DNA from: an uncultured Bacilli bacterium
Lineage (GTDB): Bacteria; Bacillota_I; Bacilli_A; RF39; UBA660
Direction of reading: 5' to 3'
Assembly (NCBI GenBank): GCA_934098385.1
Contig: CAKOOJ010000001.1
Span: 124,001-188,000, forward strand
DNA: 64,000 nucleotides
Made by a program: the position numbers and the translations under genes. The notes under the pieces were generated by a model. It ran no database searches, had not been told where the DNA came from, and saw only the letters and a program-made list of their open reading frames with translations. Below, piece after piece: positions 25,937 through 36,069 of this stretch (its first letter is position 1; each line of letters begins with the position of its first letter).

Positions 25937-26362
25937 TTATACTATTTTTTTATTCTTCAATAATTTCTTTACATCTTTATTCATGCTGTTATCAAATTTA
26001 TAATTTTCTTCAATTATTAAATTACAAACTTTATCGATAAATGTCTTATTATATTTTAATCTTAATAATATTCTTTTAGCCATTACTTCACTAATAATAT
26101 TAGATTTAAAATTATATTCTTTATTATTCTTTGAAAATGGTATACCTATATCATGTAATAATATTGAAACTCTATGTTCTAAATTCATATCCGTAATTGA
26201 TAACAAATATAATGTAAATTGCCATGCATTTAATCCATTATATTTATAATTTTTGTATCCTATCATATGTCTTAATTCTGGTATTAATTCTAATAATTCT
26301 TTTATATTACAATTAATACTATCCACTACATTTTCTTGCATTAATATTTCTTCTAACTTCAT
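25937..26362 (-). CDS. Degenerate HD-domain paralog
   Basis: A 141-residue protein similar along its length to the next gene upstream (26382-26903). HDIG is retained (LLHDIGIPFS), but the first metal-ligand position reads WQFTLYLLS instead of WGHTLKAIS, and the HYKNHN stretch is replaced by NFKSNI, so at least two ligand His are lost. It is last in a mutS-led gene series. It may be a regulatory or decaying duplicate. Confidence 0.75.
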   Translation of the reverse strand: MKLEEILMQENVVDSINCNIKELLELIPELRHMIGYKNYKYNGLNAWQFTLYLLSITDMNLEHRVSILLHDIGIPFSKNNKEYNFKSNIISEVMAKRILLRLKYNKTFIDKVCNLIIEENYKFDNSMNKDVKKLLKNKKIV

Positions 26363-26381
26363 TTTACTACCTCTTACTACT

Positions 26382-26903
26382 TCATTTTTTAAATAATTTT
26401 TTTGTTTTTTCTAAAACTTTAATTCTTTTATCAATATTTTTTGGATTATGAGCTAATCCGTCTGCTAATTGAATTTGATATCTAATATATTCTAATTCAT
26501 AGTTGTTTTTTATATCATCTTCAGTAATCATTATATCATGCATTAAAATTAAATAACATATTTTTTCAATATATTCATTATTATAACCTAATCTTTTTAA
26601 TATAATTTTGGACATATTGCTAGATACTACATTATGATTTTTATAATGTCTAAATTCACCGTCTTCTTGATAAGAGTGTGGTTTACCTATATCATGTAAT
26701 AATAATGTTAATCTAATATCAATATCTTTATTAGATATAGAGATTGCTTTTAAAGTGTGTCCCCATACATCTAAATTATGATATTTATTTTTATGTTCAA
26801 AGCCTATCATATATTTTATTTCTGGTATAAGTAAAGTTAAATAATCTAGATTATTATTGATACTTTCTACTACGTTATCACTTAATAATATATCTTCTAA
26901 CAT
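26382..26903 (-). CDS. HD-domain phosphohydrolase-like protein
   Basis: A 173-residue HD-superfamily protein. The metal-binding pattern is complete: H in GHTLKAI, LLLHDIGKPHS, H in HYKNHN, and a later MHD. The HD superfamily hydrolyses phosphate esters of nucleotides and similar substrates; short proteins like this resemble those beside tRNA nucleotidyltransferase domains. It starts six bases after the mutS stop, so it is co-transcribed with mutS. Confidence 0.85.
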   Translation of the reverse strand: MLEDILLSDNVVESINNNLDYLTLLIPEIKYMIGFEHKNKYHNLDVWGHTLKAISISNKDIDIRLTLLLHDIGKPHSYQEDGEFRHYKNHNVVSSNMSKIILKRLGYNNEYIEKICYLILMHDIMITEDDIKNNYELEYIRYQIQLADGLAHNPKNIDKRIKVLEKTKKLFKK

Positions 26904-26909
26904 CTCAAC

Positions 26910-29444
26910 CTACTTCATATTTTTTAATTTATATAATATATTTATAGCTTCTATTGGAGTGATTTTTAGAACATCTATTTTATTTAATTCTTCTCTAATA
27001 TTATCTTTTGTTTCAAAGTCAAATGTTAACTGTTGGTTCACATTTTTATTTTTACTTTCATTTTTATTATTATTGTTTTCATAATTTTTTAGTATTTCAC
27101 TAGCTCTATTTATAACAATTTCTGGCATATTTGCAAGGGATGCAACATGTATACCATAACTTTTATCAACTGCTCCACTTTTTACCTTATGTAAGAAAGT
27201 TATTACACCATTTTCTTCAATTGCATCAACATGTACATTTTTAATTCCATTATCTTTATTTTCTAAATCTGTAAGTTCATGATAGTGTGTTGAAAACATT
27301 GTTTTACATTTTATATTACTACTAACATATTCTAGTATAGATTGTGCTATGGATAATCCATCATATGTAGCTGTACCTCGACCTAATTCATCAAATAATA
27401 TCAAACTATTTTTTGTAGCATTAACAATAGCATTTCTTGCTTCTAACATTTCAACCATAAAAGTAGACTCACCACCAACTAAATCATCACTTGCTCCGAT
27501 TCTTGTATATATTGCATCAAATATTGGAAGAGTAGCACTACTCGCTGGCACAAAAGAACCCATTTGAGAAAGTATTATAGTTATTGCAAACTGTCTCATG
27601 TAAGTTGATTTACCACTCATATTTGGTCCAGTAATTAAAAGAGTATTTGTATTTTCATCCATTAAAACATCATTTTTAACATATTCATTTTTATTAATAC
27701 TTTCTACTACTGGATGAAAACCATCTTTTATATCTACTTTTCTTTCATTAACTAGTTTAGGTCTAACTAATTTATATTCTTCACTTACCATAGATAAAGA
27801 TGAATAAGCATCTAGTAAACTTAATATGTATGCTGTTTTTTTAAGTTTTTTAATATTTTCTTTAATAATACTTTTTATTTCCATAAATAAATTATATTCT
27901 AAATCTATAATTCTTTCTTCAGCATTTAAAACTAAAGCTTCTTTTTCTTTTAAAAGTGGTGTTATAAATCTTTCCGCATTAGTTAAAGTTTGTCTTCTTT
28001 CCCATCCATATTCTTCTTTAATCTTATCTATTTGACCTTTACTAACTTCTATATAATAACCAAATACTTTATTAAAACCTACTTTTAGATTGCTTATACC
28101 GGTTTTTTCTTTTTCAGTTGCTTCTAAACTACTTATAAATTCTTTACCACCACTACGTAAAGTTTTTAATTCATCGAGTTCCGTGTTATACCCTTCTTTA
28201 ATTAAGTAACCTTCTTTTATAGTTATTGGTGGGTCATTATATATACTTTTCTCTAATAAATCATATAATTCAGTATGAGTATCTATATTATAATCTAAAT
28301 TTAATTTACTTATAATATCTTTTATGTTAGGTAAAACACTTAATGATTTCTTTATTTGTAATACATCTCTTGCATTTAGATTACCACAAATAACTTTACC
28401 ACATAATCTTTCTAAGTCATATACTTCATATAAATTATTGCGTAACTCTTCTCTTAGTAAAAATTCATTATTTAATTTTTCTACTATATCTAATCTATCA
28501 TTTATTAATTTAATATCTTTAAGTGGATGTAACATCATATTTTTTAATGTTCTTGCTCCCATTGCTGTTTTAGTTTTATCTATTAGCCATATTAAACTAT
28601 ATTGTCTTTCTTTTAATCTTAATGTTTCAAATAATTCTAGATTACGAATAGTATGTATATCCATATTTAAATAATTATCATGTTCTATAATGTTTACTTC
28701 ATTCATATGATCTAAACTATTTAATTCTACTATACTTAAATAATAAAATAAGTGTTTTATACCAGTTATTATTCTTATATCTTCTATATTTTTATATACT
28801 TCAGTATATTTATCATTTAAATATTTATCGTTTATACTTATATTAATATTATAGTTATTTTTAAGTACATTTAATAAACTTATATCAAAATCACTTGTAA
28901 TTAGTACTTCTTTTAAATTAAGATTTAATATTTCATTTATTAATTTATCTTTATCATGAATAATAAATTCGCTATTAATTTCTCCAGTAGAAATATCAGC
29001 ATAAGTAATTAAATACTCACTATTAACATCTAGTATGCTTCCAATATAGTTTGTGTCTTTGCTATCTAAGTATTCTAAATCTACCATAGTTCCCTTACTT
29101 ACAACTTGTACTACTCCCCTTTTTACCATACCTTTAGTATTTTTAGGGTCTTCTAATTGTTCTACTATTGCAACTTTATAACTTTTATTTACTAATTTTT
29201 CTATATATTGTTTTGCACTATGATGTGGAACACCACACATTGGAACACGTTCTTTAAGACCAGCATTCTTTCCGGTTAAAGTTAATTCTAGTTCCCTACT
29301 TGCTATTTCTGCATCTTCAAAAAACAATTCGTAAAAATCTCCTAATCTATAAAAAAGTAATATATCTTCGTAATCTTTTTTTATGTCCATATATTGTTGC
29401 ATCATTGGAGATAATTCTCTTATATCTACATCTTTTCTTTTCAT
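26910..29444 (-). CDS. mutS: DNA mismatch repair protein MutS
   Basis: An 844-residue mismatch-recognition ATPase. The N-terminal mismatch-binding domain has the Phe-x-Glu motif region (YRLGDFYELFFEDA), and the ATPase has GPNMSGKSTYMRQ, FDELGRGTATYDG and STHYHELT. Length is normal. mutL is not adjacent; the usual mutS-mutL order is replaced by two HD-domain genes. Confidence 0.97.
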   Translation of the reverse strand: MKRKDVDIRELSPMMQQYMDIKKDYEDILLFYRLGDFYELFFEDAEIASRELELTLTGKNAGLKERVPMCGVPHHSAKQYIEKLVNKSYKVAIVEQLEDPKNTKGMVKRGVVQVVSKGTMVDLEYLDSKDTNYIGSILDVNSEYLITYADISTGEINSEFIIHDKDKLINEILNLNLKEVLITSDFDISLLNVLKNNYNINISINDKYLNDKYTEVYKNIEDIRIITGIKHLFYYLSIVELNSLDHMNEVNIIEHDNYLNMDIHTIRNLELFETLRLKERQYSLIWLIDKTKTAMGARTLKNMMLHPLKDIKLINDRLDIVEKLNNEFLLREELRNNLYEVYDLERLCGKVICGNLNARDVLQIKKSLSVLPNIKDIISKLNLDYNIDTHTELYDLLEKSIYNDPPITIKEGYLIKEGYNTELDELKTLRSGGKEFISSLEATEKEKTGISNLKVGFNKVFGYYIEVSKGQIDKIKEEYGWERRQTLTNAERFITPLLKEKEALVLNAEERIIDLEYNLFMEIKSIIKENIKKLKKTAYILSLLDAYSSLSMVSEEYKLVRPKLVNERKVDIKDGFHPVVESINKNEYVKNDVLMDENTNTLLITGPNMSGKSTYMRQFAITIILSQMGSFVPASSATLPIFDAIYTRIGASDDLVGGESTFMVEMLEARNAIVNATKNSLILFDELGRGTATYDGLSIAQSILEYVSSNIKCKTMFSTHYHELTDLENKDNGIKNVHVDAIEENGVITFLHKVKSGAVDKSYGIHVASLANMPEIVINRASEILKNYENNNNKNESKNKNVNQQLTFDFETKDNIREELNKIDVLKITPIEAINILYKLKNMK

Positions 29445-29498
29445 AATATACCTCTAAATCTATTAATTATTATAACAGATTTATTATATTTCTTCATT

Positions 29499-29525
29499 AA
29501 AAAACTCTATCTTTTAAGATAAAGT
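29499..29525 (-). terminator. Terminator after the 182-residue gene
   Basis: On the minus strand ACTTTATC and GATAGAGT pair around a six-base loop and are followed by TTTTTT, between this gene and mutS. Confidence 0.8.
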
Positions 29526-29530
29526 CTTAA

Positions 29531-30079
29531 TTATTTATTAATTTTTAATTTTATAACATTGTTATGAGTATCTTCTTTAGAAGTTATTGTATTTAAAAAC
29601 TCTTTCATTATATCTTTACCAGATAAATTACCATAAGCTTCAATTATATGTTCATAAATTAAATGCGCTTTTTCTAAATCATAATCTATATTTAAATCAT
29701 ATGTATTATTGTGTAATGTATAGGGATTATTATATAAATAATTGTACATTACTCTATATTGTATTGGTAAATCACTTAATTTTATATTTTTAAAATTATC
29801 TAAAGTTGTTAGAATATATTCATTTAGTCCACATTTGATACAACCCTTATATACATGATTATCAATATGTTTTACATTAACACAAATATGATTACATGCA
29901 TTATATTCTTTTTCTTTATATTTTGTTAAATTTATTATTATTTGTTCATCAATTAAGTCTTTAAATTTTATTAATTCTTTATATTTTATTACATCAGGTA
30001 ATTGTTCTAATTTTTTTATTTCTTTTATATAATTATCTCTTTCTTCTAATAATTTTGTATACTCTTCTTTATTTTCCAT
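29531..30079 (-). CDS. Unknown protein with a CxxC pair, 182 residues
   Basis: The start is the ATG at 30079 after GGAGGATTATAT; the frame extends upstream without a site. The N-terminus is a coiled coil (KEEYTKLLEERDNYIKEIKK). The centre has CNHICVNVKH and GCIKCGLNE, a possible zinc site, and the C-terminus is Tyr/Asn-rich. No family is recognised. Confidence 0.75.
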   Translation of the reverse strand: MENKEEYTKLLEERDNYIKEIKKLEQLPDVIKYKELIKFKDLIDEQIIINLTKYKEKEYNACNHICVNVKHIDNHVYKGCIKCGLNEYILTTLDNFKNIKLSDLPIQYRVMYNYLYNNPYTLHNNTYDLNIDYDLEKAHLIYEHIIEAYGNLSGKDIMKEFLNTITSKEDTHNNVIKLKINK

Positions 30080-30129
30080 ATATAATCCTCCAATAAGTAG
30101 AATTATTTTATTAAAAAAAATATATAAAG

Positions 30130-30432
30130 TCAAATTATTTTATATATTTCTTTAGTATTTTGTATTTTGAAACCATTAACAACATTATAATTATCAGTAT
30201 AAAAGTTAGTACCTATTTCAAAACAATCATAATATTTTATTTCTGTATTAAAATATCCAATTTTAGTTTTCCAATTTATTTTTTTATAATAATCATATTC
30301 ACATGATAAATCTATATCATTAGTGCTTTCTATAATATCTAAAAGTACTAATGCAGCACCACTTATTATAATATATTTATTTTTATCTAGATTTAATTCA
30401 TTTAATTTATTTAATATATCATTTTTATTCAT
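30130..30432 (-). CDS. Small nucleotidyltransferase-like protein
   Basis: A 100-residue protein with SGAALVLLDIIESTNDIDLS, which resembles the active-site region of MNT/AbiEii-type nucleotidyltransferases (GS/GA-x-n-D-x-D). It is much shorter than most such enzymes, so it may be a minimal domain or a remnant. AAGGTAAGT precedes the ATG. Confidence 0.55.
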   Translation of the reverse strand: MNKNDILNKLNELNLDKNKYIIISGAALVLLDIIESTNDIDLSCEYDYYKKINWKTKIGYFNTEIKYYDCFEIGTNFYTDNYNVVNGFKIQNTKEIYKII

Positions 30433-30480
30433 ACTTACCTTATTTTCTATTAGTTTTATATTGAAAATGCGTATTCATAT

Positions 30481-32247
30481 TTATTTATCTTTATAATTTT
30501 CTAAGTACTTGTGTAATTTTATTGCAACATTCTCTGGAACAAATTCTTTTAATTCTTTAGTAGTAGCGTTGCTAATCTTTTTGACACTACCAAAATGTTT
30601 TATTAATTCTTTTTTACGTTTAGTACCTATTCCTTCAACATTATCTAATATGCTAGATATAGAACCTTTACTTCTTATAGTTCTATGATAATTAATTGTA
30701 TATCTATGTACTTCATCTTGTATTCTAGTTAAATAATGAAATAGATTACTAGTTTTATCAATATCATAAATATTCAAAGTATCTCCATCCATTAAATCAC
30801 TAGTTCTATGTTTATCATTTTTAACTAAACCACATACTTTTATTTTTAAATTTAATTCTTTTAAAGTATCTAGACATGCATGTATTTGACTTTTACCACC
30901 ATCTACTAGTATTAAGTCTGGTATTTCACTTTTTTCAATCAAACATCTGTAATATCTTCTATATATAACTTCTTTCATAGTATTATAATCATCATTCTTA
31001 TCTACAGTAATTTTATATTTTCTATAATCACTTTTACTAGGTAAACCATTTTTAAATACTACCATACCAGATACATTAAATGTACCAAATATATTGGAGT
31101 TATCAAATATATCTATTCGATAAACATTAATACCTAACAATCTACTTAATTCATCATTAGCACCATTAGTTCTAATACTATCTTTTTCTAATAAATTTAA
31201 TTTATTTTCTAAATTCATTTTAGCATTTTTATAAGACATATCTAATAATTTCTTTTTATTACCTCTTATACTAGTAGTAAATTTAGTATTAATCATATTA
31301 TTTAATAAATCTTTATTTATATTCTTTGGAATTAATACTTCTTTAGGTATTTCATGTTTATTATAATATAATGCTATATAATATTCTAATTCACTGATAT
31401 AATCTTCCATAACTGGTATTATTTTATTATTATGTCCTATTAATTTACCATTTCTTAAAAAGAATATTTCTATACTTAAATAGCCTTTATCAAAATAATA
31501 ATTTATTATATCTCTATTAATATTATCATGTAATTCTACTCTTTGTTTTTCCATTACTACTTTAATATAATCTAGTTCATTTTTTAAATCTTTTGCTTTT
31601 TCAAAATTTAATTGTTCAGAATAAAAATTTATCTTTTCTAATAATTTATTAGTGATTATTTTTTCATCACCTTTTAAGAATTTTATTATATCTTCTTCCA
31701 TAGATTTTATTTTATCTTTATCTACATTTTTTGTACAATATCCTAAACATTCATTTATATGATAATAAAGACATAAATTTTTTCCCAAAGTATCACATTT
31801 TTTTAAAGGATATAATCTATTTATTAAATTAACTATTCTTCTTGCTGCATATACGTTAACAAATGGTCCAAATAATAGTTTATCTTTATGTTTTTTTATA
31901 TTTAAGTATCTTACTACTTTTAAAGATGGATATGGTTTTCTGGTATATTCTATATAAGGATAACTTTTATCATCTTTTAATAATATATTATATCTAGGAT
32001 TATATTGTTTTATTAAATTTAATTCTAATATAAAAGCTTCTAATTCACTATTAGTTACTATATATTCAAAATGATCTATTTCATTTACCATTATTTCAGT
32101 TTTACCAGTATTTTTTCCTATAAAATAATTACTAAGTCTATTACGTAAATCTTTTGCTTTACCAACATATATTATTACGTTGTCTTTATTATACATTTGA
32201 TATGAACCAGGTAAATGAGGTACTAAATTTAATTCTTCTTTAAACAT
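30481..32247 (-). CDS. uvrC: Excinuclease ABC subunit C
   Basis: A 588-residue nuclease of nucleotide excision repair. It shows the GIY-YIG domain (LPGSYQMYNKDNVIIYVGKA), the UVR coiled-coil segment (INFYSEQLNFEKAKDLKNEL), the RNase H-like domain (FDNSNIFGT, LILVDGGKSQ) and two C-terminal helix-hairpin-helix motifs (LDNVEGIGTKRKKELIKHFG). Length is normal. Confidence 0.97.
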   Translation of the reverse strand: MFKEELNLVPHLPGSYQMYNKDNVIIYVGKAKDLRNRLSNYFIGKNTGKTEIMVNEIDHFEYIVTNSELEAFILELNLIKQYNPRYNILLKDDKSYPYIEYTRKPYPSLKVVRYLNIKKHKDKLLFGPFVNVYAARRIVNLINRLYPLKKCDTLGKNLCLYYHINECLGYCTKNVDKDKIKSMEEDIIKFLKGDEKIITNKLLEKINFYSEQLNFEKAKDLKNELDYIKVVMEKQRVELHDNINRDIINYYFDKGYLSIEIFFLRNGKLIGHNNKIIPVMEDYISELEYYIALYYNKHEIPKEVLIPKNINKDLLNNMINTKFTTSIRGNKKKLLDMSYKNAKMNLENKLNLLEKDSIRTNGANDELSRLLGINVYRIDIFDNSNIFGTFNVSGMVVFKNGLPSKSDYRKYKITVDKNDDYNTMKEVIYRRYYRCLIEKSEIPDLILVDGGKSQIHACLDTLKELNLKIKVCGLVKNDKHRTSDLMDGDTLNIYDIDKTSNLFHYLTRIQDEVHRYTINYHRTIRSKGSISSILDNVEGIGTKRKKELIKHFGSVKKISNATTKELKEFVPENVAIKLHKYLENYKDK

Positions 32248-32485
32248 ATTTCATCACATATATTATTTTAGCACAAATTTATTAACATATACAGAACTAA
32301 TATATATCAACTTAATATTTAATTGTTAGTATTAAATGCAAAAAAATTCAATAAATTTATAACATATTGTAATTTTTTTAGATTATTTAATAACTATTTT
32401 ATATTTAAAAATGAATAAATTAATATACCATTAAGCGAAGTTTTTTCTCTTCAACGCTAGTATTTTCGGCACTTTTTTTAAACTG
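32248..32485. other. Non-coding AT-rich spacer
   Basis: Between uvrC and surface paralog B there is no convincing gene. A weak imperfect hairpin (AGCG..GAAG/CTTCGCT) lies near 32434-32460. Confidence 0.5.
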
Positions 32486-34366
32486 TCAGTTAGTAAGTAC
32501 AGTGTACGGATTTGAACTAGTTCCATCTCCTCCACCTACCAGCAATTCAGCCTTTAGATTAATAACTGGACGATAATTGTGACTATTTGTGACATTAAAG
32601 TATGAATTTGTAAAATTTCCAGCACTATCAACAACAAACAAGCTTGTAGCGCCATGAAACCTTGGAGATGAAAGCATAAACTCATTTCCATTACTTAAAT
32701 AGTGTTTAATAGTACTTGTATTACTCCTATATCCATAAGCTCCTGCATATGCCACTTCATCAGCAGATAAAAGTCCTATTGGATATTTTAAATCTCCATT
32801 TGTTTTATTACCATTTACAAGTGTTGCTACATCTACTGTAAATCTTGAATAATCATTTGTTGCATTTTCTGCACATTTAAATGTTGGTTTTGCAGTTGTA
32901 ATTTCTGTTGTACCAGAACTATATAATAATCTTTCTGTTGATGCATAATATGTATGATTTGTTCCATAACCTAGTTGAGTTGTAACTCCACCAATACCAC
33001 TTGATGCTAAAGTTTTATCATTACAAAATACCGTATCTGAAATATAATCTATATTATTAGTATCGACTATATTAGTTTTATACCATGCATCAAGTGCTTT
33101 TTTTATTGTACTTTCTACAACATTTATATGTGTTGCATCATATGGTGTTGCTGCCCATTTACCTCCAGCAGATATACATGCAGCATTTGTTGTAATTGAT
33201 GTATCTACTTCTGCTGCAGTTCCTGCATTATTTAGTTTTATACATTGATTTGTACTACTACTAGTTTGTCCAGTCATACCATACATATACCCAACATATG
33301 CATTATCATCACTTTTAGAATTAAATACAGATACACCAGCATTACTGTCTAGAACTAGCCTAATTGTTCCATCACCATTTATTCTTACTATTCTCCATTT
33401 TTTATCTGCAAAAGATACATAATTATTTAATATAGGTCCTCTATAATAATAACTTATTCCATAATCATCTTCTGCACTAAATATACCATCATTAGTAAAA
33501 TCATTAACTTCATCATTCCAGGATGTACCATCTGCTACTTTACTCAAATCTGGAGTTGTTTTTATTTTTGTAGATTTTGCTGTTTTATATATAACCTCTG
33601 TCCCATCTTTTACACATGTTCCAGGACATCCAGCTGCCACATTTGCTAAACAAGTAGTTCCATATCCACAATTTGTATCTTCAACAAATTGAGTTTTATC
33701 CATATCTATTCCTGTTGCTATTTTGGCGCTATCTACTATCACATCTTTTAACGGCGCATTAACATAAGGATTAAATTGACTTGGATCTACTATATTCGCT
33801 TTTGCACTAAATGTTTTGTTCATGTCTACATTTTGATTTTCATTTACATTTTTGTATGTTACAACTAATGTATATACTTGTGCTTTATCATCTGCTATAT
33901 CATTTTGTACTAATATAGTTCCAAGTGAAGGAAATGTTGTTTCATCACTTACTCCATTACATGTTCCAGATATAGTTCCTGTTACTGTCTTATTTGTTTT
34001 ATCTATGCTAAATCCCGTTTTAGAATATTGTTTACAATCTAATGTGTATACAATATCATCTTTTCTTTCAAATTGATTTACTACATTTTCTAGTGCTACT
34101 CCATATGTAACAGTTTTATTTCCTTTATTTGTTGCTACAAATGTTTTTGTCCAACTTTTACCTGGTTCAACCTTTGTATCAGTTATTAATTCATCATTTA
34201 TATCTGCATATTCTAATAAAATATTGGCTGTTACTACAGATATAGATTTGTTATTGTTATTTCCGTTTATTTTTGTTAAATAATAACCATAAGTTAATCC
34301 TATAAGTATTAGACTTACTAATACTATTCCAGTTATACTAATTATTATTCTTTGTTTTCTAGACAT
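32486..34366 (-). CDS. Surface protein paralog B
   Basis: A 626-residue protein whose first 200 residues nearly match paralogs A and C. A membrane/signal segment ends LTYGYYLTK, followed by NKSISVVTANILLEYADIND and the FERKDDIVYTLDCKQYSKTG region. The middle is different, with Cys-rich CGYGTTCLANVAAGCPGTC. The C-terminal module has IGLLSADEVAYAGAYGYR, FMLSSPRFHG and NYRPVINLKAE, the DUF6273/C-lectin-like pattern. The start is the ATG at 34366 after AGGAATGA. It sits directly downstream of sufU on the same strand but has its own promoter. Confidence 0.8.
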   Translation of the reverse strand: MSRKQRIIISITGIVLVSLILIGLTYGYYLTKINGNNNNKSISVVTANILLEYADINDELITDTKVEPGKSWTKTFVATNKGNKTVTYGVALENVVNQFERKDDIVYTLDCKQYSKTGFSIDKTNKTVTGTISGTCNGVSDETTFPSLGTILVQNDIADDKAQVYTLVVTYKNVNENQNVDMNKTFSAKANIVDPSQFNPYVNAPLKDVIVDSAKIATGIDMDKTQFVEDTNCGYGTTCLANVAAGCPGTCVKDGTEVIYKTAKSTKIKTTPDLSKVADGTSWNDEVNDFTNDGIFSAEDDYGISYYYRGPILNNYVSFADKKWRIVRINGDGTIRLVLDSNAGVSVFNSKSDDNAYVGYMYGMTGQTSSSTNQCIKLNNAGTAAEVDTSITTNAACISAGGKWAATPYDATHINVVESTIKKALDAWYKTNIVDTNNIDYISDTVFCNDKTLASSGIGGVTTQLGYGTNHTYYASTERLLYSSGTTEITTAKPTFKCAENATNDYSRFTVDVATLVNGNKTNGDLKYPIGLLSADEVAYAGAYGYRSNTSTIKHYLSNGNEFMLSSPRFHGATSLFVVDSAGNFTNSYFNVTNSHNYRPVINLKAELLVGGGDGTSSNPYTVLTN

Positions 34367-34399
34367 ATATATCATTCCTATCTTTATTATTCTAATAAA

Positions 34400-34428
34400 A
34401 TTATAAAATAAAAAATGATATATTTCAA
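34400..34428 (-). promoter_or_regulatory. Promoter of surface paralog B, overlapping sufU terminator
   Basis: On the minus strand TTGAAA, 17 bases, TATAAT. The -35 and spacer also form AAATGAT/ATCATTT followed by a T-run, a terminator for sufU. The last bases of the sufU stop fall inside the -35 region. Confidence 0.65.
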
Positions 34429-34853
34429 TCATTTTTATAGTTATTTAATATTTTTAATATACCAGTATAAGGAAGTGTTACGCAAGTTTTTCTATTTTGT
34501 TGTTTATATATTTCATCAAATGCAATACCTTCTTTTAGTTCTTCTTCATTATATTTTTTTTCTTCTACCATATTCATAAAATTATTTATATATTTTATTG
34601 CATCATCTACACTTTTATTTATTATATTTTTTAACATTATAGATGTACTTGCAGTAGAGATTGCACATGCTTCTCCATTAAACCTTATATCTTTTATTAT
34701 ATTATCTTTTATATCAATATATATATCAATATTATCTATACATGATTCATTATTAGAATTTGTTTTTATATATCCTAAATTATCATTTCCATCTTTATTA
34801 AATGGATTTTGAAAGTTCTCTAATATTATTTCTCTTTTAAATTCATTGTCCAT
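34425..34853 (-). CDS. sufU: Fe-S scaffold / sulfurtransferase SufU
   Basis: A 142-residue SufU/IscU-like protein that accepts persulfide from SufS. The three ligand Cys regions are present: SCIDN, GEACAIST and RKTCVTLP. Its start overlaps the sufS stop by one base. It is the last gene of the reduced SUF operon. Confidence 0.93.
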   Translation of the reverse strand: MDNEFKREIILENFQNPFNKDGNDNLGYIKTNSNNESCIDNIDIYIDIKDNIIKDIRFNGEACAISTASTSIMLKNIINKSVDDAIKYINNFMNMVEEKKYNEEELKEGIAFDEIYKQQNRKTCVTLPYTGILKILNNYKND

Positions 34854-36052
34854 TATATCATCTCTTTCATAATTTTATTTCTATCACTGAGTAAATTTAC
34901 TAGTTTATCTATTTCTTCATATGTGTTATAAAAATATAAACTAACTCTTAATGAATTTTTTACACCAGTTTCGTCTTTTAATATTTTAGCACAATGATTA
35001 CCTGCTCTTACACAAATATTATATTTATTTAGGTAAAATGCTACATCTTGACTAAATATTCCATCTATATTGAATGATACTATACCAGAATCACTTTCTA
35101 AGTTTATTATATCTATATATGGTAATTTTATTAATTTATCTATTAAATATGCTTTTAATTTTTTTTCGTAATCAAATATATTATCCATACCTATTTTATT
35201 TAAGTAATCAATTGCTGCACCTAATCCTATTGCACCAGCTATATTTGGTGTTCCGGCTTCTAGTCTAGTTGGTAATTCTTTTAAATAAACTTCACTAGGA
35301 TTATCGAATGATTCGTTCATTCCTCCACCCATATTTATTGGTTCTAATTTTTCTAAAAATTCTTTTTTTCCATATAAAACACCTATACCTGTTGGACCAC
35401 ACATTTTATGTCCAGAAAATACTAGGAAATCCATATCACTTTTTTTTACATCGACTTTTTTATGTGGAACTAATTGTGCTCCATCTATTACAACGAAAAT
35501 ATTATTTGCGTGAGCAAATTTACATATTTCATCTATTGGTCTTTCATCACCAACAACATTTGTTATTCCTGCAATACTTATTACTTTTGTTTTGTCAGTT
35601 ATACTATTTATTACGTTATCCATTGTGACGTGTAAATTTTCATCTAAATCTATATAATTTACTTTTATCCCAATAGTATTAACTAATTTAAACCATGGAA
35701 GTACATTTGATGCATGTTCACTCTTTGTTATTAAAACTTCATCGCCAGGTTCTAATAAATGCATGAAAAATCCATTAATAATCATATTAAGTGATTCTGT
35801 TGCACCACTTGTAAATATTGTTTCATCAAATTCAGCATTTATAAAATCAGCTACTTTTTTACGAGCGTTTTCATAATTGACATCAACTTTATAGCTAATT
35901 GTATAATCCCCTCTATGTGCGTTCGCACTATAATTTTTATAATAATCAGTTATTGCATCAATTACTGAATCTGGTTTAAAAGTTGTTGCTCCATTATCAA
36001 AATATATAATATCATTTCTTAACATTGGAAAATCATATCTATATTCTGTCAT
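34853..36052 (-). CDS. sufS: Cysteine desulfurase SufS
   Basis: A 399-residue PLP enzyme of the type II desulfurase group that yields persulfide from cysteine. It has the PLP lysine in FSGHKMCGPTGIGVLYGK, the pocket HxxN-type SEHASNVLPW (as TKSEHASNVLPW), and the catalytic Cys in VRAGNHCAK. GGAGGTGAT precedes the ATG. Length is normal. Confidence 0.96.
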   Translation of the reverse strand: MTEYRYDFPMLRNDIIYFDNGATTFKPDSVIDAITDYYKNYSANAHRGDYTISYKVDVNYENARKKVADFINAEFDETIFTSGATESLNMIINGFFMHLLEPGDEVLITKSEHASNVLPWFKLVNTIGIKVNYIDLDENLHVTMDNVINSITDKTKVISIAGITNVVGDERPIDEICKFAHANNIFVVIDGAQLVPHKKVDVKKSDMDFLVFSGHKMCGPTGIGVLYGKKEFLEKLEPINMGGGMNESFDNPSEVYLKELPTRLEAGTPNIAGAIGLGAAIDYLNKIGMDNIFDYEKKLKAYLIDKLIKLPYIDIINLESDSGIVSFNIDGIFSQDVAFYLNKYNICVRAGNHCAKILKDETGVKNSLRVSLYFYNTYEEIDKLVNLLSDRNKIMKEMI

Positions 36053-36069
36053 GTTATCACCTCCAAATT

